From positions 1,612,001-1,676,000 of the forward strand of contig NZ_CP104207.1 in assembly GCF_025244705.1 (NCBI RefSeq): a stretch of DNA of 64,000 nt, given 5' to 3'. Positions 20,257 to 31,396 of this stretch are shown in pieces. Every line of letters begins with the position of its first letter. Within the stretch, counting starts at the first letter, position 1. The stretch is from Sphingopyxis sp. PET50 (lineage in GTDB: Bacteria > Pseudomonadota > Alphaproteobacteria > Sphingomonadales > Sphingomonadaceae). The translations under genes were made by a program, and so were the position numbers. The notes beneath the pieces were generated by a model. It had not been told where the DNA came from, ran no database searches, and saw nothing but the letters and a program-made list of their open reading frames with translations.

Positions 20257-20923
20257 TTAACCCTGCGGATCGTCGAGCTGATAGCCTAGGCCGCGGATCG
20301 TGGTGATGATGTCGGCACCCAATTTCTTGCGGATGCGCGTCACGAACACCTCGATCGTGTTCGAATCGCGGTCGAAATCCTGATCGTAAATATGCTCGAT
20401 CAGTTCGGTGCGCGACACGACCTTGCCCTTGTGGTGGAGCAGGTAGGACAGCAATTTATATTCCTGCGCGGTCAGCTTGATCGGCTCGCCGTCGAGCGTC
20501 ACGCGGCCCGAGCGGGTGTCGAGGCGGACCTTGCCCGCGATCAGTTCGCTCGATGCATTGCCGGCGGCGCGGCGGATCAGCGCGCGCAGGCGGGCGATCA
20601 GTTCCTCGGTCTGGAAGGGCTTTGCCAGATAATCGTCGGCACCCGCGTCGAGGCTCGGCGACCTTGTCCGACCAGCTGTCGCGCGCGGTCAGCACGAGCA
20701 CCGGGAAATTGCGTTTTTCCTTGCGCCAGCGGTCGAGCACGGTCAGCCCGTCGATCTCGGGCAGGCCGAGGTCGAGGATCGCCGCGTCATAGCTTTCGGT
20801 GGACCCCAGGAAATGGCCGTCCTCGCCATCGGTCGCGAGGTCGACGGCATAGCCCGCCCCCTCCAGCGTCGCCTTCAACTGCGGACCGAGCGTGGGTTCA
20901 TCTTCGACAATCAAAATCCGCAT
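20257..20923 (-). CDS. OmpR/PhoP-type response regulator (apparent frameshift)
   Basis: Response regulator with receiver domain and winged-helix DNA-binding domain, about 221 aa joined. The receiver has EDE at residues 8-10, the phospho-acceptor in AAILDLGLPEIDGL (Asp about 52), and Lys in the LAKPF segment. The C-terminal domain has LTAQEYKLLSYLLHHKGKVVSR and ITTIRGLGYQLD. The frame breaks at 20652-20659, where GCCGAGCC replaces the GCCGGCC expected for DKVAGLDAGADDYLAKPF. The start at 20923 follows AGGAAAGG. It ends 3 nt before the kinase start, so the pair is an operon. The PepSY gene follows divergently spaced upstream. Confidence 0.9.
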
Positions 20924-21018
20924 AAAAACGCCTTTCCTGGTGCGGCACGGTTGGCCCCGGCCGCTTTTGCCGCTGTGTACCACTCGCAGCGGTCATCGCA
21001 AATCTGTTGGAGACGATA

Positions 21019-21327
21019 TCAGGGTTTGCGCCCGACGATCTTGCCCGACCGCGCATCGACATAGACGACGACGACCTGGCTGCCGTCCATGAATTTCAGC
21101 GTATAGAGCATCCGCTGCGGGTCGAACTGGGCGCCGCCGAGAAAGGTCATGTCGCTGTAGGGCGGCCGCGACCGGACGTCGGCGATCAGCTTGCCGAGCG
21201 GCACGACCTTGCCCTGCGCCGCCGCGTCGCGAAGATGGTCCTGATCGCGGTCGCCGCGCGCCGCGACGGGCGCGCCGGCGGCGAGCAGGACGGAAAAGGC
21301 CAGCGGAAGGATCAGAGACCGGAACAT
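21019..21327 (-). CDS. PepSY domain-containing secreted protein
   Basis: 102 aa with a signal peptide (MFRSLILPLAFSVLLAAGAPVAA) and one PepSY-like domain ending in YTLKFMDGSQVVVVYVDARSGKIVGRKP. PepSY proteins are periplasmic and often sit beside two-component systems, as here with the regulator/kinase pair directly downstream on the same strand. It may modulate the kinase sensor, which is an inference from position. Confidence 0.85.
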   Translation of the reverse strand: MFRSLILPLAFSVLLAAGAPVAARGDRDQDHLRDAAAQGKVVPLGKLIADVRSRPPYSDMTFLGGAQFDPQRMLYTLKFMDGSQVVVVYVDARSGKIVGRKP

Positions 21328-21400
21328 GGCCGCATTCCTAGGGCAGAGGCATTGAATAAGCGATGAATGGCCCGGTCAGCCCAGGTTTTGCCTTGGGCCC

Positions 21401-21475
21401 TGGTGGGCGCGACAGGGATTGAACCTGTGACCCCACCCGTGTGAAGGGTGTGCTCTACCGCTGAGCTACGCGCCC
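21401..21475 (-). tRNA. tRNA-Val (anticodon CAC)
   Basis: The 75-nt minus-strand sequence folds as a tRNA: acceptor GGGCGCG pairing with CGCGCCC, D-arm GCTCAGCGGTAGAGC, anticodon arm CACCC-TTCACAC-GGGTG (anticodon CAC, valine GTG codons), T-arm ACAGGTTCAATCCCTGT, and an encoded CCA end. It lies between the PepSY gene and hup. Confidence 0.95.
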
Positions 21476-21575
21476 GTCCCGGACCGAAGCGGCGGGTGCC
21501 GCGTCCGAAAGCCGGACGTCCATAGCCGCTGCGGCGGCGATTGCAACGGCGATTTTGCCGATCGCCCCGTCCATA

Positions 21576-21617
21576 AACAAATCGGGCCGCAGCTTGCGCC
21601 GCGACCCGATTGTTTTT
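21576..21617. terminator. Hairpin terminator downstream of hup
   Basis: Inverted arms AATCGGGCCGCAGC and GCCGCGACCCGATT around TTGC loop form a GC-rich hairpin. T-rich sequence flanks it on both strands (TTGTTTTT on plus; GATTTGTTTA on minus), so it could act in both directions, ending hup on the minus strand. Confidence 0.65.
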
Positions 21618-21638
21618 CACCAGAAGGTGCCGCCGGGC

Positions 21639-21911
21639 TTAGTTGACGGCGTCCTTGAGGGCCTTGCCGGCCTTGAACTTCGGCTGGTTCGACGCCGCGA
21701 TGGTCATCGTTTCGCCGGTGCGCGGGTTGCGGCCGGTCGAGGCCTTGCGCTTGCTGACCGCGAAGGTGCCGAAGCCGACGAGACGGACTTCGCCGCCCTT
21801 CTTCAGCGAACCCGTGATCGCGTCGAAGACAGCTTCCACTGCCTTGCTCGCGTCGCCCTTGGTCAGGCCGCTCGAGTCAGCGACTGCGGCGATCAGGTCT
21901 TGTTTGTTCAT
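21639..21911 (-). CDS. DNA-binding protein HU (beta type)
   Basis: 90-aa histone-like HU protein that bends and compacts DNA. It has the full family pattern: MNKQDLIAAVADSSGLTKGD at the N-terminus, the GFGTFAVSKRKASTGRNPRTGE arm including the intercalating NP, and PKFKAGKALKDAVN at the end. It is monocistronic downstream of lon, the common lon-hup order, with a candidate promoter at 21971-21999. Confidence 0.96.
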   Translation of the reverse strand: MNKQDLIAAVADSSGLTKGDASKAVEAVFDAITGSLKKGGEVRLVGFGTFAVSKRKASTGRNPRTGETMTIAASNQPKFKAGKALKDAVN

Positions 21912-21970
21912 GCCTAAGGAACCCCTGTGACTTGTTGGTTGAATGATTCATGGCCGTGCCATGGGGCGCC

Positions 21971-21999
21971 ACTAACGCGCTTTGCCCCCCCATTGTCAA
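21971..21999 (-). promoter_or_regulatory. Candidate sigma70-type promoter for hup
   Basis: On the minus strand a perfect TTGACA -35 box (21994-21999) is followed after 17 bp by GTTAGT (21971-21976) as a weak -10 box, about 60 bp upstream of the hup start. The region is AT-richer than average. This is a prediction from motif and spacing only. Confidence 0.4.
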
Positions 22000-22066
22000 A
22001 GCAAAAAAGGGGGCAAAATGGGTAAAAATGACGTTTTTGCGACGAAAAGCGGCCGCCCCGCCGTGG

Positions 22067-24463
<2,397 letters not shown>

Positions 24464-24597
24464 CATGGCTCCTGGAGCAGCGCCCGCAATAGGCGCGCCG
24501 TCCTTACTTATAGTCGGTTCACCGCTAATATGGCGTAACTTGCGCCGCATTCAATGTCGCCAGGGTGAACGGCCATTCGATCCTCGCTGTCGCGCAG

Positions 24598-24715
24598 CGA
24601 TGGGGAGGTGGCAGCGCGAAGCGCTGACGGAGGGGCGATGGCGCGATGTCGCTGCCCCTCCACCATCCGCTTCGCGGACGGTCCCCCTCCCCATGGCTTC
24701 GCCACAGGGAGGATC
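24598..24715. repeat. Palindromic repeat (GGGGAGGTGGCAGCGCGAAGCGCTGACGGAGGGG family)
   Basis: A long imperfect inverted element between lon and ybaB: GATGGGGAGGTGGCAGCGCG on the left and GGACGGTCCCCCTCCCCATG on the right, with an internal CCCCTCCACCATCCGCTTCG. The same family is at 31263-31395. Confidence 0.7.
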
Positions 24716-24721
24716 AATTAG

Positions 24722-25057
24722 TCAAAACGGCAGCTTGAAACCCGGGGGCAGCGGCAGACCACTGGTCATCTTGCCCATTTCCTCGTTGCTGACCGCGTCG
24801 GCCTTTTCGCGCGCGTCGTTGAACGCGGCGGCGAGCAGGTCTTCGAGCATCTGCTTGTCGGAGGGCACCATCAGGCTGTCGTCGATCGAGATGCCCTTGA
24901 TGCGCCCCTTGGCGCTGGCGCGAATCTTGACGAGGCCGCCGCCCGACACGCCTTCGACCTCGACCGCGTCGAGCTTCGCCTGCGCCTCCTGCATCTGGGC
25001 CTGGACCGTGGCGGCGGCCTCCTGTGCCGCCTTGAGCATTTCTTCCATTGATTTCAT
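24722..25057 (-). CDS. Nucleoid-associated protein, YbaB/EbfC family
   Basis: 111 aa, a small DNA-binding dimer usually encoded beside dnaX, as here. Features: a helical start MKSMEEMLKAAQEAAATVQA, the core VSGGGLVKIRASAKGRIKGISIDDSL, and the end with NEEMGKMTSGLPLPPGFKLPF. The start overlaps the dnaX stop (25054-25057), so they form an operon with dnaX first. Confidence 0.95.
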   Translation of the reverse strand: MKSMEEMLKAAQEAAATVQAQMQEAQAKLDAVEVEGVSGGGLVKIRASAKGRIKGISIDDSLMVPSDKQMLEDLLAAAFNDAREKADAVSNEEMGKMTSGLPLPPGFKLPF

Positions 25058-26757
25058 GGGTTCGTCCTATGGCGATTCGCGTCGTCCTCGACAAGCCTTG
25101 CCTCGGGAAAAGCGGCCAGAGCGGCCTTGACGACGGGCAGTTCGCGGATGCGCTGGCCGTTGTCGGCAAGGCTCGCCGCACGCACCTGTCCCAGGCTCGG
25201 CCGCGCTTCGCCCTCGCCGCTGCGCACCAGCCAGCGGCTGCCGGTGGCGCCCAGCAGCGCTTCGCCCAGATCGCGCCCGAAATTCGCGTCGATCCCCGCC
25301 CCCGGGGCGAATATCAGCAGCCCCGGTTCCAGCGTGATGATCCGCAGATGGTCGTGCACGACGACCGCGAGGCGGTGATTGCCGGTGCTTTCGAGCAATT
25401 GATGGATTTGGGCCACGGTCAGCGCCGGCGCGGGCGCCTCAATCTCCGCGGCGGGGGGTTCGGGGGCGCCGGCGGCCGCATCCTGCGCGGCCGCGGCCGG
25501 CGCGGACAGCGGCGCCGACGGGAAATGACCCGTGGCAAGCAATTTCGCGAGCTCGCCCGGATCGGGCATCGACGCCGCATAGATCACCCGCAACAGCAGC
25601 ATTTCCAGATGCTCGAGCGGATTGGTCGCACGCAGCACCTCGTCATGCCCCTTGAGCAGCAATTGCCACAGCCGGTTGAGCGGCGCGAAGCCGAGTTTCC
25701 GGGCCCAGTCCGTGATCCGCTCGCGGTCGGATTCGGCCAGCGCCGGATCGTCGTGCCGCGACACCTTCGCCAGCGTGATCGCGTGGGTCAGGTCCATGAG
25801 CCCGCGCACCATCGCGACGGGTTCGATACCCAGCGCATATTGGCCGCGCGCAAGGTCGATCGCGCTGCCCGAATCGCCCTCCAGGATCGTCGCCATCAGG
25901 CTGGCGATCGACGAGCGGTCGGACAGGCCGAGCATCGTCCGCACCTGATCGGCGCCGATCTTGCCGCCGCCATCGAGGTCGGCGTGCGCGATCGCCTGAT
26001 CGAGGATCGACAGGCCGTCGCGCACCGATCCTTCGGCCGCATTGGCGATCAGCCATATCGCGGGCGCCTCGGCCTCGACGCCTTCCTTCTGCAAAATCGA
26101 GCTGAAATGCGCGAAGAGCATGTCGGGGGTGATGCGGCGCAGGTCGAAGCGCTGGCAGCGCGACAGCACCGTCACCGGTACCTTGCCCACCTCGGTCGTC
26201 GCGAACAGGAATTTGACGTGCGGCGGCGGCTCTTCGAGCGTTTTCAGCAGGGCGTTGAACGCGTTGCGCGACAACATATGCACTTCGTCGATGATGTAGA
26301 TCTTGTAGCGCGCCGACACGGCGGCATAGCGCACCGCTTCGATGATCTCACGCACATCGTCGACGCCGGTGTTCGACGCGGCGTCCATCTCGATGACGTC
26401 GATATGGCGCCCCTCGGTTATCGCGCGGCACGGTTCGCAGACGCCGCAGGGGTCGATCGTCGGCCCGCCCTGTCCGTCGGGGCCGATGCAGTTGAGCGCC
26501 TTGGCGATCAGGCGTGCGGTCGAGGTCTTGCCGACCCCGCGCACCCCGGTCATCAGAAAGGCATGCGCCAGCCGGTCGCGCGCGATCGCATTGCCGAGCG
26601 TGCGAACCATCGCATCCTGCCCGATCAGTTCGGCAAAGGTTTGCGGGCGATATTTGCGCGCGAGGACGCGGTACGGGCCGGACGACGCAGCAGGCGGCGG
26701 CGTTTCCGGCAGGTCCATCCCCAGCATCGTCGGTTCGTCGTCGGCGGAATCGCTCAT
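25054..26757 (-). CDS. dnaX: DNA polymerase III subunit gamma/tau
   Basis: 567-aa clamp-loader subunit. The N-terminal AAA+ domain has Walker A GVRGVGKTSTARLIAK (about residues 70-85), the zinc-binding CGVCEPCRAI, the Walker B/SRC region IIDEVHMLSRNAFNALLKTLEEPP, and VTVLSRCQRFDLRRI. A clamp-loader collar and an Ala/Pro-rich linker follow (about 410-450, PSAPLSAPAAAAQDAAAGAP), then the C-terminal tau region. A programmed frameshift to gamma was not evident. The SRP RNA gene lies upstream on the same strand. Confidence 0.96.
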   Translation of the reverse strand: MSDSADDEPTMLGMDLPETPPPAASSGPYRVLARKYRPQTFAELIGQDAMVRTLGNAIARDRLAHAFLMTGVRGVGKTSTARLIAKALNCIGPDGQGGPTIDPCGVCEPCRAITEGRHIDVIEMDAASNTGVDDVREIIEAVRYAAVSARYKIYIIDEVHMLSRNAFNALLKTLEEPPPHVKFLFATTEVGKVPVTVLSRCQRFDLRRITPDMLFAHFSSILQKEGVEAEAPAIWLIANAAEGSVRDGLSILDQAIAHADLDGGGKIGADQVRTMLGLSDRSSIASLMATILEGDSGSAIDLARGQYALGIEPVAMVRGLMDLTHAITLAKVSRHDDPALAESDRERITDWARKLGFAPLNRLWQLLLKGHDEVLRATNPLEHLEMLLLRVIYAASMPDPGELAKLLATGHFPSAPLSAPAAAAQDAAAGAPEPPAAEIEAPAPALTVAQIHQLLESTGNHRLAVVVHDHLRIITLEPGLLIFAPGAGIDANFGRDLGEALLGATGSRWLVRSGEGEARPSLGQVRAASLADNGQRIRELPVVKAALAAFPEARLVEDDANRHRTNP

Positions 26758-26825
26758 GCGGTCCGTATTAGGGGGCGAGCGGCGGCTTGTCGAAGGGGAA
26801 AGCGGACGGTCGTCCCCTGCACCTC

Positions 26826-26926
26826 GTCATGCTGAACTCGTTTCAGCATCCATGGCCTGTCCTCGCCGCAAAAGCAGCGTAAAATTGGAGATTCTGCCAT
26901 GGACCCTGAAACGAGTTCAGGGTGAC
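26826..26926. repeat. Inverted repeat (CTGAACTCGTTTCAG family)
   Basis: Arms about 26826-26856 (GTCATGCTGAACTCGTTTCA...) and 26896-26926 (...CTGAAACGAGTTCAGGGTGAC) pair with few mismatches across a 39-bp spacer, between dnaX and the SRP RNA. It is the same style of intergenic palindromic element as others in the window. Confidence 0.7.
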
Positions 26927-26951
26927 GATGCCCGTAAAGGTGGTTTGAGGG

Positions 26952-27040
26952 TGGGAGCCGGAACGACCCGCAGCGAATTCGTTGCGGCTGCTTCCTTCCG
27001 GACCTGACCGGGTTGGCGAAGACTGCGTCCGCCCGACTCC
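26952..27040 (-). ncRNA. ffs: Signal recognition particle RNA (4.5S, small bacterial type)
   Basis: The minus strand contains the SRP core GGTCAGGTCCGGAAGGAAGC followed by AGCC, the Ffh-binding domain. The flanking ends GGGAGTCGG (5') and CCGGCTCCC (3') pair to close a single long hairpin of about 89 nt. It pairs with Ffh for co-translational membrane targeting. Position upstream of dnaX is common in alphaproteobacteria. Exact ends are inferred from pairing. Confidence 0.93.
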
Positions 27041-27072
27041 CGGCGCGCATATGGCGGCGGGATGCGCCAAGG

Positions 27073-27222
27073 TCAAGGATCGCGCAGCGCGACCTCCTTC
27101 AGATAGGCGAGGATCGCCGCGATCTCCGCGTCGGAGAAATGGCTGTAACCCCCGCGCGCGACCTCCCCCATCAGGCCGAGCTTGCGATCGCCGGCAGCCA
27201 CGCCGATCGTCCCCCGCATCAT
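27073..27222 (-). pseudogene. Possible C-terminal remnant of a class I cytochrome c
   Basis: A 49-codon stretch from MMRGTIGVAAGDRK ends in YSHFSDAEIAAILAYLKEVA, which looks like the C-terminal helix of a small cytochrome c. There is no CxxCH heme site, and the upstream part is replaced by the beta-lactamase end. It is either a decayed remnant or a chance frame. No function is proposed. Confidence 0.35.
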
Positions 27223-27235
27223 GCCCCCCTTTCCG

Positions 27236-28133
27236 TCAGTCGGGTAGATCCCCCGCAATCGCGCGCGCCACATCGGCGATGATCGCCTCGGCCGCAGCGC
27301 CCTTGACCAGCCGGCCGGTCGAGATAGACAGCGATCATATAGCGGTCGCCGCCCGGTTCCTCGACAAAGGCGACGTCATTATAGGCGGTGCCGCACGTCC
27401 CGGTCTTGTCGCCGACGAGCCAGTTCGACAGCAGGCCGGCACGAATGCGCGCGCGGCCGGTTTCGCTTTTCACCAGCCAGCCGCGCAGCGTTTTGCGATA
27501 GCTGTCGTGCAGCCGGTCGCCAAAGACATAGCCCGCCGCGCCCTTCGCTATCGCCGCCGGGCTGGTCGTGTCGCGCGGATCGCCGGGCGCATTTTCGTTG
27601 AGGTCGGGCTCCATCCGGTCGAGCCGCGTCACATCGTCGCCGGTCGCGCGGACGCGTTCGGTGAAGCCATCGGGACCGCCAAAATAAGCGAGCAGCAGGT
27701 TGGCGGCCAGATTGTCGCTGAGCACGACCGCATCCTCCGCGGCGAAGCCGATACGATATTGTCCCTTGCCGTCGGCGCCGAGCAGCGTCTCGGCGCCGGG
27801 CGAGTGAGGCAACAGGTCGGCGCGCTGGAAATCGAGCGGGGTGCGAAGCGACACGCCGTTGGTCGCCGAGTGCAGCACCTGCCCCGCGAGCAGCAGCTTG
27901 AAGGTCGAGCACATCGCGAAACGCTCGTCGGCGCGATGCCCGAACAGCAACTGCCCTTCGGCGTCGGTCACCGCAACGCCCAGCCGTCCGCCGCTTTTCG
28001 TCTCCAGTGCGGCGACCTGGCGCGCGATGACCGCCATCTCGCCCTCTCGCGTGGTCGTCGGCTGCGACGCGGCCGGACAGGCGGCGATCAATACCGCCCC
28101 GGCACAGGCGGCGATGGCGCGCGCGCGCCTCAT
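27236..28133 (-). CDS. Class A serine beta-lactamase (apparent frameshift near the end)
   Basis: Periplasmic beta-lactam hydrolase, about 299 aa when joined. The N-terminus is a signal peptide with a possible lipobox (AVLIAAC). Family motifs are complete: S70-x-x-K in CSTFK, SDN in VLSDNLAANLL, the omega-loop EPDLNEN with Glu166, and KTG in GDKTGTCGTAYND. Cys residues directly before the catalytic Ser and after KTG-T match the C69/C238 disulfide of KPC/SME/NMC-type carbapenemases. The frame breaks at about 27311 (GCCGGC context); one base removed gives LVKGAAAEAIIADVARAIAG and a stop at 27236. It overlaps the upstream gene's stop by ATGA. Confidence 0.9.
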
Positions 28134-28780
28134 GACGCTGCGGCCGGGACGCAGCGGCCTTCGCGCTCCATTTGCAGAAAATCGGCCATCTTCTTCCGCG
28201 TTCGGGCAAAATGACCGATAAAGGCCGCAGCCGGATAGCGTATCTCCGCCAGCGGCTTGCTCCGGTCGGCCGAGCGCCCGTCATAGAAACGGACGTAAAC
28301 ATCGTGCGCGACGATCTTGCCAAAGCCACTCTCATAGTCTGCCTCGGTCCAGCGTCGTTCGCCATTCGGCTTGCTGGTCCCTTCGATGACGCGCGTGCCG
28401 CCATGCAATTCGATCCGCGCGGCGATCGGCACCCCCTTGTCGAACAGCGCATCCTTCGACGACGCCTTGGGCAGTTGGAGGTCGACGGACCAGATCGCAT
28501 CGGGCTTCAAATGAAAAGTCAGCACCGCCTTGGGATCGGCGTCGGAATAATGGTCGTCGGGCAACAGCCTGGGCGCCCGAAGCATCAGGACGATGCTGCC
28601 TTCCGAATAGGTTTCGCCCGTGTAGGTCAGTTTTCGCACCGCCGACTTGTTATAAAATTCGAGCTTGTAGTCCGATCCGTCGACGAAACCATGGTCGCTC
28701 GTCGCGCAGGCCGACTGTGCCTGAGCCGTCGCGGCAGTCAGGCAAAAGGCAGCAAGACATGTCATAACCCGGATCATCAT
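28130..28780 (-). CDS. Hypothetical periplasmic protein co-transcribed with the beta-lactamase
   Basis: 216 aa, not recognised. A signal peptide (MMIRVMTCLAAFCLTAATAQAQ) precedes a mature domain with several Tyr/Asp-rich segments (SDYKLEFYNKSAVRKLTYTG, VYVRFYDGRSADRSKPLAEI). Cys residues near both ends of the mature protein could form a disulfide. Its stop overlaps the beta-lactamase start, so the two are translationally coupled and this gene is first. No regulator such as ampR is adjacent. Confidence 0.7.
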   Translation of the reverse strand: MMIRVMTCLAAFCLTAATAQAQSACATSDHGFVDGSDYKLEFYNKSAVRKLTYTGETYSEGSIVLMLRAPRLLPDDHYSDADPKAVLTFHLKPDAIWSVDLQLPKASSKDALFDKGVPIAARIELHGGTRVIEGTSKPNGERRWTEADYESGFGKIVAHDVYVRFYDGRSADRSKPLAEIRYPAAAFIGHFARTRKKMADFLQMEREGRCVPAAAS

Positions 28781-28909
28781 ACCCCCTTTCGGTCTCAGTG
28801 CCCGGTCGCGCTCGGCTAGCCGGATTCACCCCCGCGGATCGACTTTGGCAATGCCCCGCTTATCGGTCGATGCCCTGAACCGCCGATTTATCAAAGTCCA
28901 CGCATCGCC

Positions 28910-29245
28910 TTAACGACCCTGCATGTTGCGGCTCTCGGCCGGAATGTGGACGGTCAGCCCATCGAGATCGGCTGTCAGCAATATCTGGCAGGCGAGGCGG
29001 CTCGTGCGGCGTACCCCGGCGGCGAGGTCGAGCATGTCCTCTTCCATTTCGCTGGCTTCGGGAAGGCGGTCGAAATCCGCCTTGTCGACGATGACATGGC
29101 AGGTCGAGCAAGCCATCTGTCCCTCGCATGTCCCCTCCAGCGGCATCAGATGGGCCTGCGCCACGTCGAGCAATATGGCGCCCGCCTGCGCCTCAGCCTC
29201 GGTGCGCCCCTTGCCGTCGGCGTGGATGAAGGTGACGCGCATCAA
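28910..29245 (-). CDS. [2Fe-2S] ferredoxin (adrenodoxin/FdxB type)
   Basis: 111 aa with the vertebrate/bacterial adrenodoxin-type cluster site: CEGQMACSTCHV supplies three Cys in the C-x5-C-x2-C pattern, and the fourth is in SRLACQILL. It likely donates electrons in Fe-S cluster assembly or to a P450. Its start overlaps the stop of the cysteine desulfurase gene upstream (29242-29245), which supports the Fe-S biogenesis role. The P450 at 17520 is another possible partner. Confidence 0.93.
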   Translation of the reverse strand: MMRVTFIHADGKGRTEAEAQAGAILLDVAQAHLMPLEGTCEGQMACSTCHVIVDKADFDRLPEASEMEEDMLDLAAGVRRTSRLACQILLTADLDGLTVHIPAESRNMQGR

Positions 29246-30357
29246 TTAACCCCTTGGAGTCGTGCGGCCTGTTTGATCGCGTCGAGGCCGTCGCGCAACT
29301 CCTGCTCGCTCGTATAGCGCCCCCAGCCGAGGCGGATCGACGATCGCGCGTCGATCTCGCTCACGCCCATCGCGCGCAGCACATGGCTGACCTTGCCCGA
29401 TCCGCTGGCGCAGGCGCTGCCGAGCGAGAAGGCGACATCGCGCGCGTCGGACATCAGGCGGAGGCCGTTCACCCCCTCGCGCCGGACGTTGAGGTTGCCG
29501 TGATAGCGGCGTTCGGTATCGCCGTTGACCGTCCATTCGGGGAGCAGGTCGAGCGCGAGCGACCAGAGGCGTTCGACGTGCGCCGCATCGGCGTCGAAAC
29601 GCTCGGCGGCGAGCGCCGCCGCCGCGCCGAAGCCGGCGCACAGCGCGGGCGACACCGTGCCCGAGCGCATCCCCTGCTCCTGCGCGCCGCCGAGCATCAG
29701 CGGTTCGAGGTCGATGCCGTCCTTCACCCACAGGGCTCCGATCCCCTTCGGGCCGTGGATCTTGTGCGCCGAAACCGCGATCAGGTCGGGGCCGTCGGGA
29801 ATGGCGACGCGGCCCAGCGCCTGCACCGCGTCGCAGAGCAGCAGGCTGTTCTTCGCATGGGCGGCGGAGACGAAATCGCCGACCGGCTGGATCGTCCCGA
29901 CCTCGTTATTGACCAGCATCGTCGCGACGATGCCGTTGTCGGGGATCAGCGCATCGTCGGGGGGAAGCGCCAGCCCCTTGGCGTCCACCGGAAGGATCGC
30001 CGCATGTAATTTCTCAAGCGGCTGCAAGGCGCCCGGATGCTCGATGCTGAGCCCCGCCGCGCCGCCGGGCCTGGCCTCGGCCCCCTTGAACAGCGCCCAG
30101 TTGAGCGCCTCGGTCGCGCCCGAAGTGAAATAGACGCGCCCGCCCTTTGGCAGCAATGCCGCGACCTGGTCGCGCGCGACCTCAACCGCGGCGGCGGCGG
30201 CGCGGCCGCCCTTGTGCGTGCTCGACGGGTTGGCATAGCCGTCGCCCCCCCAGTCGTCGGCGCCCGACCCCGCCAGCCAGCGCAGCATCGCCTCGCGCGC
30301 CTCCGGGGCGAGCGGCGTCGTGGCCTGGTAATCGAGGTAGATCATCGCGGCTTTCAA
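29242..30357 (-). CDS. Cysteine desulfurase (NifS/IscS-like, class V aminotransferase fold)
   Basis: PLP enzyme that takes sulfur from cysteine for Fe-S clusters or thiolated tRNA. 371 aa; translation may instead start at the second Met (30345, MIYLDYQATTP). Motifs: the N-terminal YLDYQATTPLAPEA, PLP contact FTSGATEALNWAL, the Schiff-base Lys in AVSAHKIHGPKGIGAL, and the mobile-loop catalytic Cys in SLGSACASGSG. It is directly upstream of, and overlaps, the ferredoxin gene; together they look like a small Fe-S operon without iscU. Confidence 0.92.
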   Translation of the reverse strand: MKAAMIYLDYQATTPLAPEAREAMLRWLAGSGADDWGGDGYANPSSTHKGGRAAAAAVEVARDQVAALLPKGGRVYFTSGATEALNWALFKGAEARPGGAAGLSIEHPGALQPLEKLHAAILPVDAKGLALPPDDALIPDNGIVATMLVNNEVGTIQPVGDFVSAAHAKNSLLLCDAVQALGRVAIPDGPDLIAVSAHKIHGPKGIGALWVKDGIDLEPLMLGGAQEQGMRSGTVSPALCAGFGAAAALAAERFDADAAHVERLWSLALDLLPEWTVNGDTERRYHGNLNVRREGVNGLRLMSDARDVAFSLGSACASGSGKVSHVLRAMGVSEIDARSSIRLGWGRYTSEQELRDGLDAIKQAARLQGVN

Positions 30358-30370
30358 ATGTCCTCAATTC

Positions 30371-30450
30371 CCGTTCGTGTCGAGCGAAGTCGAGACACCC
30401 ATCGGGAATGCTCGCCTTCCGGGTGTCTCGACTTCGCTCGACACGAACGG
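30371..30450. repeat. Perfect 30-bp inverted repeat (TGTCGAGCGAAGTCGAGACA family)
   Basis: Arms 30371-30400 and 30421-30450 are exact reverse complements with a 20-bp spacer. The core TCGAGCGAAGTCGAG recalls the arms of the element at 9663-9760 and may be a related subfamily. It lies between divergent genes. Confidence 0.85.
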
Positions 30451-30595
30451 AATTCTGACGTTGTCACACATTGTTGCGAACGATCTCGCAAAAGTTGCAA
30501 GTCGAGACCTATTTTCTATATAGGCGCCAACTCCGCTCCGCCACCCCGCCGCCCGGCGAATCGGTGGCAAGCCCCAGAAACATAAAGGTGCGCCC

Positions 30596-31254
30596 ATGCC
30601 CGACGTGATTTTTCCCGGTCCCGAGGGCCGTATCGAAGGCCGTTTCTCGCCGCCGCCGCGCCCGCGCGCGCCGGTCGCGCTGATCCTGCACCCGCATCCG
30701 CAGGGCGGCGGCACGATGAACGACCGCATCACCCAGGCGATGTACAAGAGCTTCGTCGCGCGCGGCTTCGCAGTGCTGCGCTTCAACTTCCGCGGCGTGG
30801 GACGCAGCCAGGGTACGTTCGACAACGGCATCGGCGAGTTGAGCGACGCCGCTTCGGCGCTCGACTGGGTGCAGTCGATCCATCCCGAGGCGCAGACGAC
30901 CTGGGTCGCCGGGTTCAGCTTCGGCGCGTGGATCGGCATGCAATTGCTGATGCGCCGCCCCGAAATCCGGGGCTTCCTGTCGGTCGCTCCGCTGCGGCGA
31001 ACATGTATGATTTCAGCTTTCTGGCCCCCTGCCCCTCCTCCGGCATCATCGTTGCGGGCGGCGCCGACGAGATCGTGCCGCCGCCGGCGATTCAGAAGCT
31101 GGTCGACAAGCTGCGCACGCAAAAGGGCATCACGATCCATCACGACGAGATCCCGCGCGCGAACCATTTCTTCGAGCATGAACTCGACCAGTTGATGAAG
31201 TCGCTCGATAACTATCTGGATATGCGGCTGGCACCCGATTCGCCGATTCGTTGA
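30596..31254 (+). CDS. Alpha/beta hydrolase, dienelactone-hydrolase-like (apparent frameshift)
   Basis: About 218 aa when joined. It begins PDVIFPGPEGRIEGRF, then LILHPHPQGGGTMNDRI (oxyanion region), the strand AVLRFNFRGVGRSQG and the nucleophile elbow AGFSFGAWIG (Ser). The late part has the acid in AGGADEIVPPP and the His in IPRANHFFEHEL. Such proteins are common in sphingomonads with no known substrate. The frame breaks at 30991-30998 (GCTGCGGC); restoring GCCGGC gives SVAPPANMYDFSFLAP. I treat the break as a sequencing error. Confidence 0.85.
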
Positions 31255-31262
31255 CGCCCAAA

Positions 31263-31395
31263 TCCTCCCCGCTTGTGGGGAGGTGGCGGCGCGCAGCGCC
31301 GACGGAGGGGGGTGGCGTCCTTACGCGATGCGGCGTCAGGACGCGAACCCCCTCCACCACCCTTCGGGTGGTCCCCCTCCCCGTTCCGGGGAGGA
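31263..31395. repeat. Palindromic repeat (GGGGAGGTGGCGGCGCGCAGCGCC family)
   Basis: Same family as 24598-24715: CCTCCCCGCTTGTGGGGAGG on the left, then GACGGAGGGGGGTGG, and on the right CCCCCTCCACCACCC and TCCCCCTCCCCGTTCCGGGG. It separates two convergent genes and could also act as a terminator for both. Confidence 0.75.
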
Positions 31396-31396
31396 T

